The notes beneath the pieces were generated by a model, which made no database searches, had not been told where the DNA came from, and saw nothing but the letters and a program-made list of their open reading frames with translations. A DNA stretch of 64,000 bases, from contig CM054114.1 of the NCBI GenBank assembly GCA_028673005.1, positions 17,607,137 through 17,671,136 of the forward strand, read 5' to 3'. This document shows positions 49,018 through 60,612 of the stretch, in pieces. Within the stretch, counting starts at the first letter, position 1; every line of letters begins with the position of its first letter. Made by a program: the position numbers and the translations under genes. This DNA is from Tanypteryx hageni (Eukaryota > Arthropoda > Insecta > Odonata > Petaluridae).

Positions 49018-49977
49018 GTAATTTCAATTGCTTTTCAACATTATTAATGAAAATCTGGTATATTTCAGAACATGGAACGTAGCCTAGCTTAGGTGATAAG
49101 TGGAATTTCAACCAAATATAAGGTTAGTTCACATTGTAATTAACGAAAGAACTGCGTCACTAAAGCCAAGAAACATAAGTTTTCTATTTCAAATGGATAG
49201 TGGTTAGTGAATCGGAATGCCGATAACCATAGTCTGTCTTGATAATCCACACGCTCCTATTTTCCGCCGGCTTAATCGAGCCTTCACAGTTCTCTTTCCA
49301 TCAGCTGAAACATTTGCCTTCATCTTTTTCCTTCTAACACACGCCTTTGATCATGCTTCCCTCCTATTCTTCTCATTTTATCAACTTCTTCTTGCGGACG
49401 TCTTCCTTAATATTCCCCATTGGTAGAAGATACTATATTCTACTAAGAGTGGCCTTTGCTTTCGCTATTCTAGTCCTAATTTTATCGGTACATTTTGCTT
49501 CTCTCGTCATGATGCTTTCAAGGTACAACTTTACTGTCTGAAACTGATTCCGATGGCTTTCCAAGCCAATACTTACGTTCGAGTATTTTTCTTTTCCCGA
49601 TATTTGCATGAACTTGGATCTTTTCCTATCTATATGTTTCCAAGGACAATTTTTCTGTTAACTGTGTCCGTCGAAGATCGACTTCATCTTTCGAAACCTT
49701 CGACCTCAGTACAAAGACAGGCTATTAATGCATACAGAACCAGGAAACTATATAATCTGATCTTCCACAACATCTTTCTTACAATTAGTTTGAAACAATC
49801 AAAAAATTTACCTCCGTAAGGAAATAGACATCAATCAAAGTAAGTTAATGAGTTATTACAAACGATAGTTTTCAGAAATAATTTTTTTATAATCTATGAA
49901 TAGTTCAAAATGTCAAATAATGAGATAAGCCGTAGACATACGTTGAATTTTAAATTGTTTCTCTTATGTCTCTGCAG

Positions 49978-50117
49978 TGTCTAGCGATCGTATCCCCGTA
50001 TTCGTCACCCTTGCGGTAGTCATTTCTTTCTTCGGCTGCCTCATCGGGTGGTGGATCTGGGGACGCTTCAACCGTTATTGCGCCGGGAGGAGGTGGTGTG
50101 TGGAAGATGGTGACCCT
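49978..50117 (+). CDS. Membrane-spanning exon of an unrecognised gene
   Basis: Strong acceptor TTATGTCTCTGCAG and consensus donor CCT|GTAAGTAT bound 140 bases. The frame reads S-S-D-R-I-P, then VFVTLAVVISFFGCLIGWWI as a hydrophobic segment of about 20 residues, then W-G-R-F-N-R-Y-C-A-G-R-R, a basic flank, and WCVEDGDP. The basic side after the segment suggests the C-terminal end faces the cytoplasm (inference). The exon ends in phase 0 and fits the next candidate at 53458. G+C content is well above that of the neighbouring intron. Confidence 0.6.
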
Positions 50118-50344
50118 GTAAGTATAATACGCCTAAACTGGCAATTACATACTTCTCTTATCTTACAAACCCTTCTAAGAGGTTATTTTATGCAGTTGAT
50201 AACAAAAATGTCCAATCGTCTCTAGTGAATATGAAATGCTCGTTTTTAAGAAAATAACCTTTTTTGTTCAAATAACTATTCATTTATTAAGAGCAAATGT
50301 CCCTTACTGCTACAAAATTTTACTTTACATTCATATCATAACGG

Positions 50345-50645
50345 ATACAAGCACGGATTCCGGGAGGTTGTCGGTGGTGTAGTGTTTAGGACGTTGGCTG
50401 CTACTCGCCTGCTGCTCGAAAGGGTAGCTAGAACGAATCTTGCGAAAGTAAGTTTTTTTCCAAGGCTCTCTGTTAGTGTGGTTTGGGGAGACCGCGGAAA
50501 GTCAATGTTCCGTCCTTTGGAAGGGACGTTAAGCCGTTGCCCTCTCTCTCTCTCTCTCTCTCTTAATTTGTTTGGTAAATAGTTTTACCACCAATATAGG
50601 CCGTGCTTCGTGGTAACACCCAAGTTCCCAGCCTTGGTGCTTTTC
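50345..50645 (+). repeat. SINE-like sequence with (CT)n
   Basis: GTGGTGTAGTGTTTAGGACG resembles a tRNA-type A box and GCTCGAAAGG a degraded B box. TCCGTCCTTTGGAAGGGACG and TTAAGCCGTTG follow, then a (CT)n run at about 50540-50562 and GTGCTTCGTGGTAAC. This is the general outline of tRNA-derived arthropod SINEs. No exact family assigned. Confidence 0.4.
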
Positions 50646-50689
50646 ATTAAGAGTAGGCTAATGCCGGCGGGTTTAGAAAAGTTCGACGT

Positions 50690-50775
50690 AATCGTTTCGT
50701 CTCGGAGATCTTTCGGCGGAGAGACATTTCGGCGCAGGGGTCATTCGGCGCGGGACTTTTTGGCGAAGGAACACA
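50690..50775 (+). repeat. GGCGC-rich subrepeats, left member of an inverted pair
   Basis: Tandem variants of TTTCGGCG(C/G)AGGGATC end in AAGGAACACA and then CCTGGGTAAAACTAGAGCAA. The complement of 54535-54690 has the same order, including GCAGGAACACA and GGGGTAATACTCGAGCAA. The pair could be the ends of one 4-kb non-autonomous element or two separate insertions. Confidence 0.6.
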
Positions 50776-50779
50776 ATTT

Positions 50780-52140
50780 TTCTGTGTTTTCCTGGGTAAA
50801 ACTAGAGCAAAGTTACTACATATTATGTCTTGGCTTCCTGTTGGTAAAAATCTTAAATTAATGGAATATTTCTTAATACTGATATTGGAAATTCATGTAC
50901 GTACACAACAATGTCTTATGAAAATAATAAAGTTAGGAGGGGGGAGTGCGGTAAAAATTGTTAACACATATAGGCGATATGGCTGTCTGTCGTAATCGTC
51001 GACAAATGTCGAATTTTAAATTGGAATTCTACGAAGATAAATAATCATCGGTAACTGTCGATTAGGAATAAAAATATTAATCCTGATTAATAAATTATTA
51101 TTTCTCTTAGTTTATCACATTGAAACTAATATTATTATTCTCAAACATCGTTAGCTGTTAATTCAAAAACCAGACCGAAAACACTTGACGTTTACAACGT
51201 CTGCATTTTGTTTTAAGGTCACTGGTGCATAAGGAGTTGTTGAATTCGCTCTAAGAAAAATCATCGTTAAACGAAACTTCTTTGCATGAATGCTCATATA
51301 CCAAAATAACAATACTTACGATTAAGGGTAGATTATTTCTCTGTGCTTATGATATTTTTAATAAAAATACATTAATCTTCAGATCTTATAAAACTATCTG
51401 CATGATTTCTGATCATTTTCATTAAGACTGGTTTGCCATACCACCTCATGCCGTCCCATCTTAAGCACTACTTAAATAAATTCGAATGTACGCTTAACAT
51501 ACAATGTATAGAAAAACCGTAGATAAGATTTAAATTCCCTTACGCTCAGTTCTTACACTCTCAGCTTCAACTCAATGGAGATTGTTATGATTAACCTTTA
51601 CGCTAATACTATATAGTCTGTTGACATATTTGGCGAATATCTCAGGATCTTTGCAAGATAACTGGAATGCCTTGTTTTAATATTTTTATTTTATATGAAA
51701 GGAAGAGAATCAAATAAAAAACCAACTAAACATATTTGAAGGAAAATAGCAATTCCAAAGTGACGACAAAACCTAAAAATGCTATACTTCTTCAATATAA
51801 CGTAGTTTCTTATGATTACGGTGACATCTCTGAACGAATGATAAACCATTCGTAAAAGAAAAGAATTTAATTTTTCTAACAAACCAAGTTCGAATCCGTG
51901 CTGAGGTAGCGTAAAAATAGGTTTATAAATGCGAATAAGCTTATTTTTCCAAGGATCAACTATGGATAATTTTAATTACGCTAGGAAAAAACTCAGCACT
52001 TTTAAAAGGAAATTAAAAATTGAATTGGCTTTACGCATTGAATTATAAGTAAGGACCTCATAAACAGATATTTACTTTGATGTAATCGAGATGCAAACCA
52101 TAACACTAAGCTTTCTCCTTGCGATATGATCTGTTTTTCT
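50780..52140. other. AT-rich L2 sequence without recognised features
   Basis: Lies between the two candidate host exons. No splice-bounded exon or transposase was seen. Confidence 0.35.
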
Positions 52141-52142
52141 CG

Positions 52143-52893
52143 ATGCTCCTGTTACTCACATAGTCTACTTTTGGCTCTTCCTTTCCGTTCGTTCTTCGTT
52201 TGTATTTTTTTTGTTTTTGTGATTCATTCTTTGTCCTCACTTTTATTAACACCAGTATAGCATACCACATCCAACTTTGCAACCTCATGCAATGCTTATT
52301 TAATATTAATTAATAATGTTATTAATAATTTCGACCATCTTCCCCATAACCTTCCCACCGCTAATCCTTACTAATTTCCATAGTGTAGTTAAATATTGCT
52401 CATTGCCGCAATTTACCATTTATGCGTATTTTCACAACAAATTTACCAGAGTTTAGGGTGATTATTAAACATGGCAATAAACCCAATCATAATCTATTTG
52501 GTTATTGTATACTACGGCAAAATAGATATGGATTAAGAGAATACTCCTAAGCCGCAAGGAATATTCTCTAAATTTATCCAACCCCTAGAATTCTATCCCA
52601 CCCGGTCAATAATAGTTATTTACGTACTAAAAAGTGCTCCTGTTATTCACATACTGTACTTGTGGCTCTTCCTTTCCGTTTGTTCTTCGTCTGCATTTTT
52701 TGTTTTAGTGGTTCATTCTTTGTTCTTACTTTTATTAACACCAGTATAACATACCAAATCCTACTTTTCAACCTCATTCAAAGCTTATTTAATATTAATT
52801 AATAATATTATTAATAATTTCGACCATCTTCCCCATAACCTTCCCACCGCTAATCCTTACTAATTTCCGTAGTGTAGTTAAATATTGCTCATT
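52143..52893. repeat. Direct repeats D1 and D2 flanking repeat E
   Basis: 52143-52402 and 52636-52893 are direct repeats (roughly 90% by eye) sharing GGCTCTTCCTTTCCGTT, TTTTATTAACACCAGTATA and CCCCATAACCTTCCCACCGC. With E in between, the arrangement is LTR-like in outline, but the unit is only about 0.75 kb, has no coding capacity, and lacks visible primer-binding or polypurine tracts. Confidence 0.6.
52403..52630 (+). repeat. Repeat E, copy inside L2
   Basis: Shares TACTACGGCAAAATAG, CTCCTAAGCCGCAAGG and CCCACCCGGTC with 58007-58237, in the same orientation. It sits between two direct repeats of about 255 bp (52143-52402 and 52636-52893). Confidence 0.65.
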
Positions 52894-53457
52894 TACTATG
52901 AAATTTCCATTCGATAGACATTCATCTCCCCTATAAATGTTAGTTATTTCGATCTCTCCCTCCCTCCCCCCGCCAACAGTTATTATTCTCATAAGATGAT
53001 GTTGTGTACCTACAAGCAATTTTCAGTAGGTATCAGTATTACGAAATATTCCGTTAATATTTTAACCTACAGGAAGCCAAGATACAGTTGGGCTTGGTAG
53101 GATACGATTTAAATCGATGAAAATCTATTTTTTTTTTAATTTAAATCGACGAAAATGAACTGTCTTCGATAAGTGTAGAATTCACCAATACATTTTCCAG
53201 GAAATTTATGCGTCATGATTTTAAAACTTTGTTATCCGCTCTAAAACTTAACATATTTTACCACCAAACAACCAAAACCGTAGAGACAGTCTGTACTTTT
53301 CATACCCACGGCCAAACAACATTCGGAATTTGTTTTCTAATTTCGCTTACTTATGTCACTGCTGTCTTAAGGGCACCTACTGAGCAACCGTGGAATCCAA
53401 GGGTAAAGGACAAAATATTATGATCGGTTAATTGTGATCTTTCTTTCCCCCGGCCAG

Positions 53458-53793
53458 ATCCGATATGCCATACGCACTTTAGACTTCATTTACCGAAAAG
53501 TCGGGGGACGTCTATTGCGTCCTCTGCGCGAAATTATCTGCCGACCTCCTCCAACAGGCAAAATGAAAGGTTTTCCCGAACTGAAAAATGAGTATCGTAG
53601 GGCATTTCCAAAAGCACCCTGTCATAAAATGTACATAATCTTTCTGAGAGTGTCCATCGTGCTTAGTTTCTTTTGCATTACTGCCGAAGGCGCATCGTTC
53701 CATATACGCACTCTGGAGATTTTCCGCATTCATAGTTGTTTATTACTCAACAAAATGATATACTTTTCATCAAAATATTCATTCATACATTAG
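53458..53793 (+). CDS. Candidate exon following the membrane exon
   Basis: Acceptor TTTCTTTCCCCCGGCCAG, with a strong pyrimidine tract. In the phase left by 50117 the frame reads IRYAIRTLDFIYRKVGGRL, then REIICRPPPTGKMKGFPELK and NEYRRAFPKAPCHKMY, and remains open to TAG near 53791. The first 55 residues are basic and look protein-like. The remainder (IIFLRVSIVLSFFCIT and after) may be readthrough into intron, because no good donor was located. Not recognised; it could be the cytoplasmic tail of the same protein. Confidence 0.4.
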   Translation: MRYAIRTLDFIYRKVGGRLLRPLREIICRPPPTGKMKGFPELKNEYRRAFPKAPCHKMYIIFLRVSIVLSFFCITAEGASFHIRTLEIFRIHSCLLLNKMIYFSSKYSFIH

Positions 53794-53799
53794 GTTGTG

Positions 53800-54530
53800 C
53801 GTTATACTCATGCGGCGTTAATTTCTCGATAATGATCTTGATTTCGTGAATAATTTATTGCAAAAAGTTAACTGTTCCAGGGTGGTGGCCGAAGTCAATA
53901 ACAATACATTCGCCAAAATATAGATAACAACAAATAAAGCAGCATAAAATAAGCCTTATTTTTATTTACACACTTTTAGTTAAACATAATTAGAAGCAAT
54001 TCAATTTATAACACTTTTCTAGGTTACAATTGATGAAATGTATTGAAATAATCATCGATATTAGATATCGCTTTTTAAGAAAACATCCTTATAAACGTCG
54101 GTGTTTGTGAGTATTTCTTGCTAATCAACCTCTTGGATTATTATAGCCAAAATATAAAGGTCTAAAACTAAATTGTTCAATTACATGTATAATAATAAAC
54201 GTTGATGTACGTCGTTGATTTTTAGGAATAAAAAATAATGGTAGTTATCGCGTTTTAAGAAATATTAACTTCTAAAACTACCAAGCCTAGTAAAATGTAT
54301 GAAAGTAAATGTCGATATTGGTCGCTAATTTTTACGAAAAGTTAACGCCGATATTTTAGAAAAATAAATGTCGAATATTACCAACCCTATAGTAGTTGTA
54401 ATTTTAAGCGTCAATATTAGTCTAAATTTTCTAGGAAAAATAAACGTCGATTTAAATCGTCGATGAAAACAAAAATAAACGTCGAATTCTACCAAGTTTA
54501 GGTATAGTATGTAGCAATATTTTCTGCTAT
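53800..54530. other. AT-rich L2 sequence with CGTCGAT motifs
   Basis: No gene. Several scattered copies of AAACGTCGAT-like words occur at about 54310-54490, similar to GTCGA words at 50990-51060; they may belong to the same element as the GGCGC-rich pair. Confidence 0.3.
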
Positions 54531-54534
54531 TTTG

Positions 54535-54690
54535 CTCGAGTATTACCCCGGGAAAGAGAAAAAATGTGTTCCTGCGCTGAAAGGTCCCCGCGCCGAAAGA
54601 TCCCTGAGCCAAATGATCCCTGCGCCGAAAGGTTTCCCTGCCAAAAGATCCTCGCGCCGAAACGGTTGCACCGAACAGTCCCATTCCGAA
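54535..54690 (-). repeat. GGCGC-rich subrepeats, right member of an inverted pair
   Basis: On the - strand: CCGTTTCGGCGCGAGGATC, TTTTGGCAGGGAAAC, CTTTCGGCGCAGGGATC, CTTTCGGCGCGGGGACC and so on, longer by about two units than the left member. The + strand immediately downstream, AATGCCAGCGCCGGGTTTT, resembles AATGCCGGCGGGTTTA just before the left member. Confidence 0.6.
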
Positions 54691-54776
54691 TGCCAGCGCC
54701 GGGTTTTCCTCCTCCCTTGTGTGATCGGCGTGGAAGGAGCTATGGCTATAATAAATGAAGAGGTTGATCAGACAAA

Positions 54777-55992
54777 AATATACAAACACGGATTCCGGAA
54801 AGGTAGATTATGTGAAACTCAACTCGGTTTTTCGTGAATGATTTATTGCGATGCGGAGAAAAAAATATCCAGGGCGATTCTATTTTAATTGACTTCAGGA
54901 AGGCGTTTGATAAGGTCCCACATCGGAATTTGATAGCGAAGCACGTAAAATACTGTATCAACCCGAAAATTGCGAATTGGGTGAGAGATTTCCTCAGGAA
55001 GAGAGAACAGATAGTGGTCATTAATGGAATGTACTTGTCCCCCTTTCAAGTCGGGTCACGTGTTCCTCAGAGAAGTTTATTGGGCCCTCTACTATTCCTA
55101 ATTTATGTAAATGGTATTTTTTCGGTGGTAGTAGTAAAATCAGACTCTTCTCAGATGACACCGCCATATATGTTTAAGGAGATAATCAACCGAGATGGCA
55201 ATCAGTCGCTGTAGGAAGATTTAAAAGCCATTTCCGCATGGTGTAAGGAATGGAGCATTGAAATGAAATACAGTAAATGTGCAGTAGTACTGTTGTGGAG
55301 AAGTAAGAATAGAGAATTAGGTTTCGAGTACAAAATCGATACAAGGAATATTCAAGCAGCTGAACATGTAAAATACTTAGGAGTTACTATTTGTCGTGAC
55401 CATTCGTTGAGAATGCACATTCATCGTGTTATAGGTGCAGCTAACAGGAAACACCTTTATAGGCAGAATAGTGCGGAATAGTACAGAGAAAGACCGCGTA
55501 GCGTGTTATTTTTCACTAATTAGAACGAAGGTGAAATATGCCTCCATTATATGGGATCCGTATGAGGAGGACTATAAAATGAAGTTAGAATGGGTACAGC
55601 GGAGAGCAGGCAGGTTCGTTAAACAAAAGTACGAACATATGGAGAGCTTCACATCATTATTGAAGCATTTAAAATGGAGACCTCTGGAAGGCAGTAGAAT
55701 GTGCTCAAGGTTAAGGCTCCTAAATAAATACAGATCAGAATGTCTAGCAGAAGATGTAGTGGCAGTAATTGAGGCTCCAACGTACATAGGTAGAAACGAT
55801 CATGGCGATAAGATACGTGAGATCCATTGTAGGACGGAACGTTATAGAGGCTCCTTCTTTCCGAGAACAATACGAGACCATAACTGGCAAGATAAATCTG
55901 CGAGTAATAACTGTTAGGTGTGCCTCGGTGCAGTGCACCCTCTGCCATCCACCAGAATGGTGAATTGCAGGGTAACATGCAGATGTAGATAA
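54777..55992 (+). pseudogene. CR1-like non-LTR retrotransposon, reverse transcriptase to 3' end
   Basis: Reading across frames: HGFRKGRLCETQLGF, ILIDFRKAFDKVPH, then VPQRSLLGPLLFLIYVN. A shifted frame gives R-L-F-S-D-D-T-A-I-Y, the catalytic (F/Y)xDD box as FSDD. KYLGVTICRD and the C-terminal IIWDPYEED and RRAGRFVKQKY blocks follow, then a tail ending near ATGTAGAT. The order is that of CR1/Jockey-type reverse transcriptases. It is 5'-truncated (no endonuclease) and frameshifted. It spans the L2/arm boundary at 55113/55114 without interruption. Confidence 0.85.
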
Positions 55993-57309
55993 GTGAGGAA
56001 CGTGAGGAGCTGTGGGATTTTTCAGTCTCCAGTGCTACAAAATTTTGGGCAAGATTTCACTATTTATTTTTTCCTGACTGTGCCAGATTTGACAAAGCAT
56101 TTTTCTTTACATCATTCTTAGCTTTTAACGATCTTAAATAATAATAATATTTATTATGTATTTCTTAAATTACCTCCAAGTTACATTGATAAGTCATATT
56201 TGCCGATGATAAACAGATTAGGTTCTTTGTTAAGATCGTGACGAGATGGTGTGACTGATTGACATTTTAATGACACTGTAATTGTTGCAAATAGTATGAC
56301 ATGTTACGCTATATTAATTTATTTCGGCTATTTGTATTTTACTATAGTGATGTGTTAATAAAATTCTGAAAAATATATTTCAACATATATTTGCTGTGAA
56401 ACAATTTGAAAAATATTTCAATTAATCTAAAAGATAGCCTACTACCGGGTGGTTTTGGTAGCTTAAGTTGCCTTCGTAAACGAATTTAAAACTAACAGGC
56501 AAATACTACACCAAATATTTAGCTCTGATCCGCCGTCGGATTCCAAATTGTCAGTTATTTATTTATATTTTCTGTATTTGATAAATAAACTACTCCATGG
56601 TTTTGGGAAGTGTGTTGAGAGTTTTTTCAAATGTTAGACTTTGGTAGGAACAAGCCGTACACAGCGCGAGTTCAATGATAAAATTCCACACCAAACCCCG
56701 TATTTCACGTAATTTAATATATTCTGATAACAGAAGGACCATTTTAATGTACTTATCAGTCTTTTTATATGTCAATATATTCCTACAAGTGTATCGTTGA
56801 TATTGATATTAAGGTTACGATACATGATATATATCGGTACATAATATTTTTGTAATCCCAAATTTACAGCCAAGTAAAACTGCCGTTTGCGTCTTTGATG
56901 ATTCGCGGTGCGTGCGTACGTGTCAATCAGTCATGACGGTAATTTCGCGGAAGATGATAAACATTCAGCGAGGACTCTCGCAATTTATTATCTTATATAT
57001 ATGGACTCCACTTGACTCAAATAATATGTATTGACTATGTAAACGGGTTTACGCGACCGAACCCTAACGTAAGTCGGGGATTGTCTGTATATGGTGTTTC
57101 TGTTTTTATGAATGCACCGACGATGAAGTGTTATTTAACTTGCGCCAATGAATTTTATGAAACTGTAAAATAACATTTTTTCGGAGATTATGCATAAGTT
57201 TGGAGCTTAGTCTTTGTTTCATTAAATTGTCAATTTATTGAGAATCTTCATCAAATTCAGTTCATAACTACATAATTACGTTAACTCATCTTGTTCTTTT
57301 CTTTATCAG

Positions 57310-57366
57310 AATGAAGATAAATCTCCAAAGGGAATTTTGAAGCATCATAAACGGGAACAGCAACAT
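57310..57366 (+). CDS. Mini-exon A (57 nt), arm copy 3
   Basis: Acceptor CTTTTCTTTATCAG and donor CAT|GTGAGTG bound 19 codons, N-E-D-K-S-P-K-G-I-L-K-H-H-K-R-E-Q-Q-H, a charged, Lys/His-rich segment. The exon lies downstream of the L2 membrane exon on the same strand and has compatible phase, so it may belong to the same gene. A further candidate 15-nt exon DEYKD after TTTTCCAG at 57607 has a poor donor and is not called. Confidence 0.5.
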
Positions 57367-58991
57367 GTGAGTGTTTTTCATGATGTTCTGATTTTTCTGC
57401 ATTCCATTTACTCTGATGCCTGAATGCATTTTATGGTTGCAATCATAAAAGAAAATCTTTTATTTTGAGAGAAAGAAATTTTAAAAAATTTTGCTACGTT
57501 GATAGTAGTCAAGCCTGATCACGAAATTGTCCCATTAGCCTTAATTTAATTTTTTTGAAATTGGAATAAAAAAATTAGTAGTGTTTTGCCATTAGCTATT
57601 TTCCAGGATGAATATAAAGACGTTTAATGCACAAGCTTAGTTTTAAAAATATGCTATGGGCTCTATGTCCTTCGAGTTGTAAGCCGTTATTGTCAGTCCC
57701 ATTGCTAGAATGGACAGATGAAGGCAGTCACCCCTTTAATCAAATAGGAAATAAGAGAGAAATGGTCAGCATTTCGGTACTGATGTTATTCTTAGCATGG
57801 CTGACACACGACAAAGCGAACAATCAGAAAGCAGTTATATATTGAAGCACTTCCATAATTGGCCAAAGGAAGGGGTGTGCAGGAATGTCTAACTTCAGTA
57901 TCTGCGGATTCAGCCTTCTACGAGTTGTTTAATATATCCTAATTCCCATTTCAGAGAGTCAATTACGATATTTATTATTTATTCCATACCAAGTGTGCAA
58001 CTTGCCGCAATTCAATATTTATGCGTAAATATCACAACAAATTGACCAGAATTTATGGTGATTATTATAATATGGCAATAAACACAATCAAAATATATTT
58101 CGTTATTGTATACTACGGCGAAATAGATATGGATTAAGAGAATACTCCTAAGCCGCAAGGAATATTCTCTAAATTTATCCAATCCCTAGAATTCTATCCC
58201 ACCCGGTCAATAATAGTTATTTACGGACTAACAAGTAAGTGAAATGATGTCTCCCCATTTTATCCTGGAGAAAGTTATACATTGTATAAGTGGCGACTTT
58301 TACCGAGGGCCCCTGCCGTTCTAGCTATGCTGCTGTACTGTATACAAATACAAATCGGTGTTTTTAAAATCGCTATACCTATTGTAGTGGTTCTCCTCTT
58401 CCTTACCCAGTTGCACAGTAAAATGTAGTATTTCTTCTAAATGAGAATGTGAAATGATATTCCATGAAAGTCTCCTTAGTTTTTTTCCAATTCAAGATAC
58501 AACTTGAGTAGAATTAAGAGATTCGTCATTAAAGGAGCCGTATAAGGTAAAATTATCAGCCAAATATATGAGAGGTCAAGGGTGCGGTAATGGATCAAAC
58601 ATGTAGATTACAAAAATATAAGTTTTTTGAACAATATGGAAATTATTTTATCGCTTTTTTACAGTTGAAGCAGAAAATTCTTTTAATGCTGCGTTCGTTG
58701 CAAACATCATTTCTACATTAACTACTACATAGTTTTTGCAGCATGCTTATACTTGTTGTGCACGTATTGCTACGGTGACTATATCTTCCAAACCAAAATT
58801 CGGGTCACATGGTAAACAAATAATTTTTTCTTATTCGTGAAATTATTTTTATGAAAATTTCTACAAAAGTATAAAAATTAAATCACATATAACGAATCGC
58901 CTTTATTAAAAAGAATAAAATGAAAATACAAAATTCAGCAAAAAATATTTATATATAACCAGTTAATACAATATTTGTTTTTAATTTTGTC

Positions 58992-60612
58992 ATTCATCTA
59001 CTGCTGAAGTTGATCGCATATTGTTCCACTCGTATTTGTTGAAAGAATTCAGCTTACTCAATAATTGTTTAATGTTCCTAATTTTTTTAAAACATATCTT
59101 AGCAAGTCTCGCTGTAATTCATTTGGATTGTCATGAGATATTTTATGGTTTCAATAGACATCGATCCTCAAAAGTTCTTAATAAGCAAAAATTACCTCTC
59201 TATCGAAGCGTTAGTACTTGGAAGAGGGACGACGAATTCGCACATATTCTGTGTTTGGAATAATAATGTTTTTATGACAAAAATCTATAAGTATGTACAT
59301 TTAACCATCTCTGATCTATAGATATTTTCTCCTTGTCCCATTCGTCTAGCAAGTCCTTATTAAGATACGAATCCAGGACACACAGTTCATTAAAAAATTT
59401 TGATGGATTGCTGGAATGAATACCATCGTTAGCACATTTCTTCTCCAATTCTTTTACTTTGGGCGGCAATAACTTAGATATTTTTCTCTCGTCCAAATTC
59501 TTATACAGGCGCAACAATTCACATGCGGCTTCCCCTCCATTTTGGAAATAGCATCATGGAAAATATTGGCAACATTGTGTAAGAATCAGAACCAAAGAAC
59601 TGATTTGGGATCTTAGAAAAATTTCTTAAGATTAACGGGTGCATTTTAACTGATAATAAATAAACTCGTAGCGGTTGAAGCATTATTAGTATTCTTTCAA
59701 GAATAGGCATCAGTCACAGAAATCTTGTGTTCAAATACGACAAAATTTGTCGATAAAATCACAAAATAATTTCAGTGCCTCCACTCGTATCGTGTAAATA
59801 TGAACAAATCTGAATATTTTTACAATAGCAACTTCCACATCAACTGGAAGAACATCAGACGCATTTTAATGCAAATGTGTGTCATCTCCACCAATGTTCT
59901 ACTACAGTTGTCCGATGATTTCGGAAAAGATTCTTAGAACCTGTACGTTTTGCAACTTCAAATCTAGTATTGGTATTATCAGCTGATATGCCAACAATCT
60001 TATCAACAAGTCTGCTGTGACTTAGAACAGAGAAATATAATCATTCAATTGGTTAATTGTCTTACCTTGCAGGACGTCAAGTTCAAGAACTTTCACATTG
60101 ACTCCAGTATTTTATGTGGTTAGATGAATCTATCATAATGGTGAAACACGAAGTTTCACCCAATTCCTGTTGCAACCTCTTTTGAGTTTCTGGAGTAATA
60201 ACGTTTTTCACAATTGCTTCGCTTTTTGCTCGTGATGATGAAAATTTATCTACAAACAATGTGGAAATTATCTTAGAGGTGCAATCTAAAAATCTGAAAC
60301 AATTATTGTTTTAGTTGTGATACCGCTTCATTTGCCACAAGCTCCATTATAACAGAATAATCTCCTGTAAGAAATTTCTTAATTGAAGCAATGGAAGCTG
60401 CAAAGCTGACAGCTAACTGATGTTTCTTTGATTGCATATGTAGTCTGATGTCAGATTTCCCACAATGAGCAACGTTTATCTCAATATTGCATTGGGTGCA
60501 GAATGTTACGTATGGATTGTGACGCTTCTTAAAAAAGGATATTCCTTTTACAAAGCCTCTTTAAAAGTACACTTTATTTCCTTGCCATTTGCACCCATTT
60601 ATACAATAAAAT
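58992..60612 (-). pseudogene. hAT-family transposase pseudogene, copy 3
   Basis: Inverted partner of 39400-41020 with several additional substitutions, for example Asn to Asp in CVLDSYLN. The decay is mostly shared, so the pseudogene predates the duplication. Confidence 0.65.

Larger units (their letters stand above)
45229..55113. other. Spacer L2 of palindrome 2 (single copy here)
   Basis: This 9.9-kb stretch lies between S copies 2 and 3. Arm identity stops after AAAAATAC at 45228, and its partner is 55114. It holds a hAT pseudogene, two candidate host exons, a SINE-like sequence, GGCGC-rich inverted repeats and the 5' half of a CR1-like element that continues without a break into the right arm. 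Confidence 0.92.

Noticed and set aside
49217..49819. Series of 60-90-codon hydrophobic frames in L2
   Set aside because: They overlap in different frames, have no splice or start context, and look like chance frames in pyrimidine-rich DNA.
52143..52893. Complete LTR retrotransposon
   Set aside because: No gag, pol, primer-binding site or polypurine tract between the direct repeats.
14460..55113. Polinton/Maverick or giant-virus insertion with long inverted ends
   Set aside because: None of the expected replication or capsid genes is present in either spacer.
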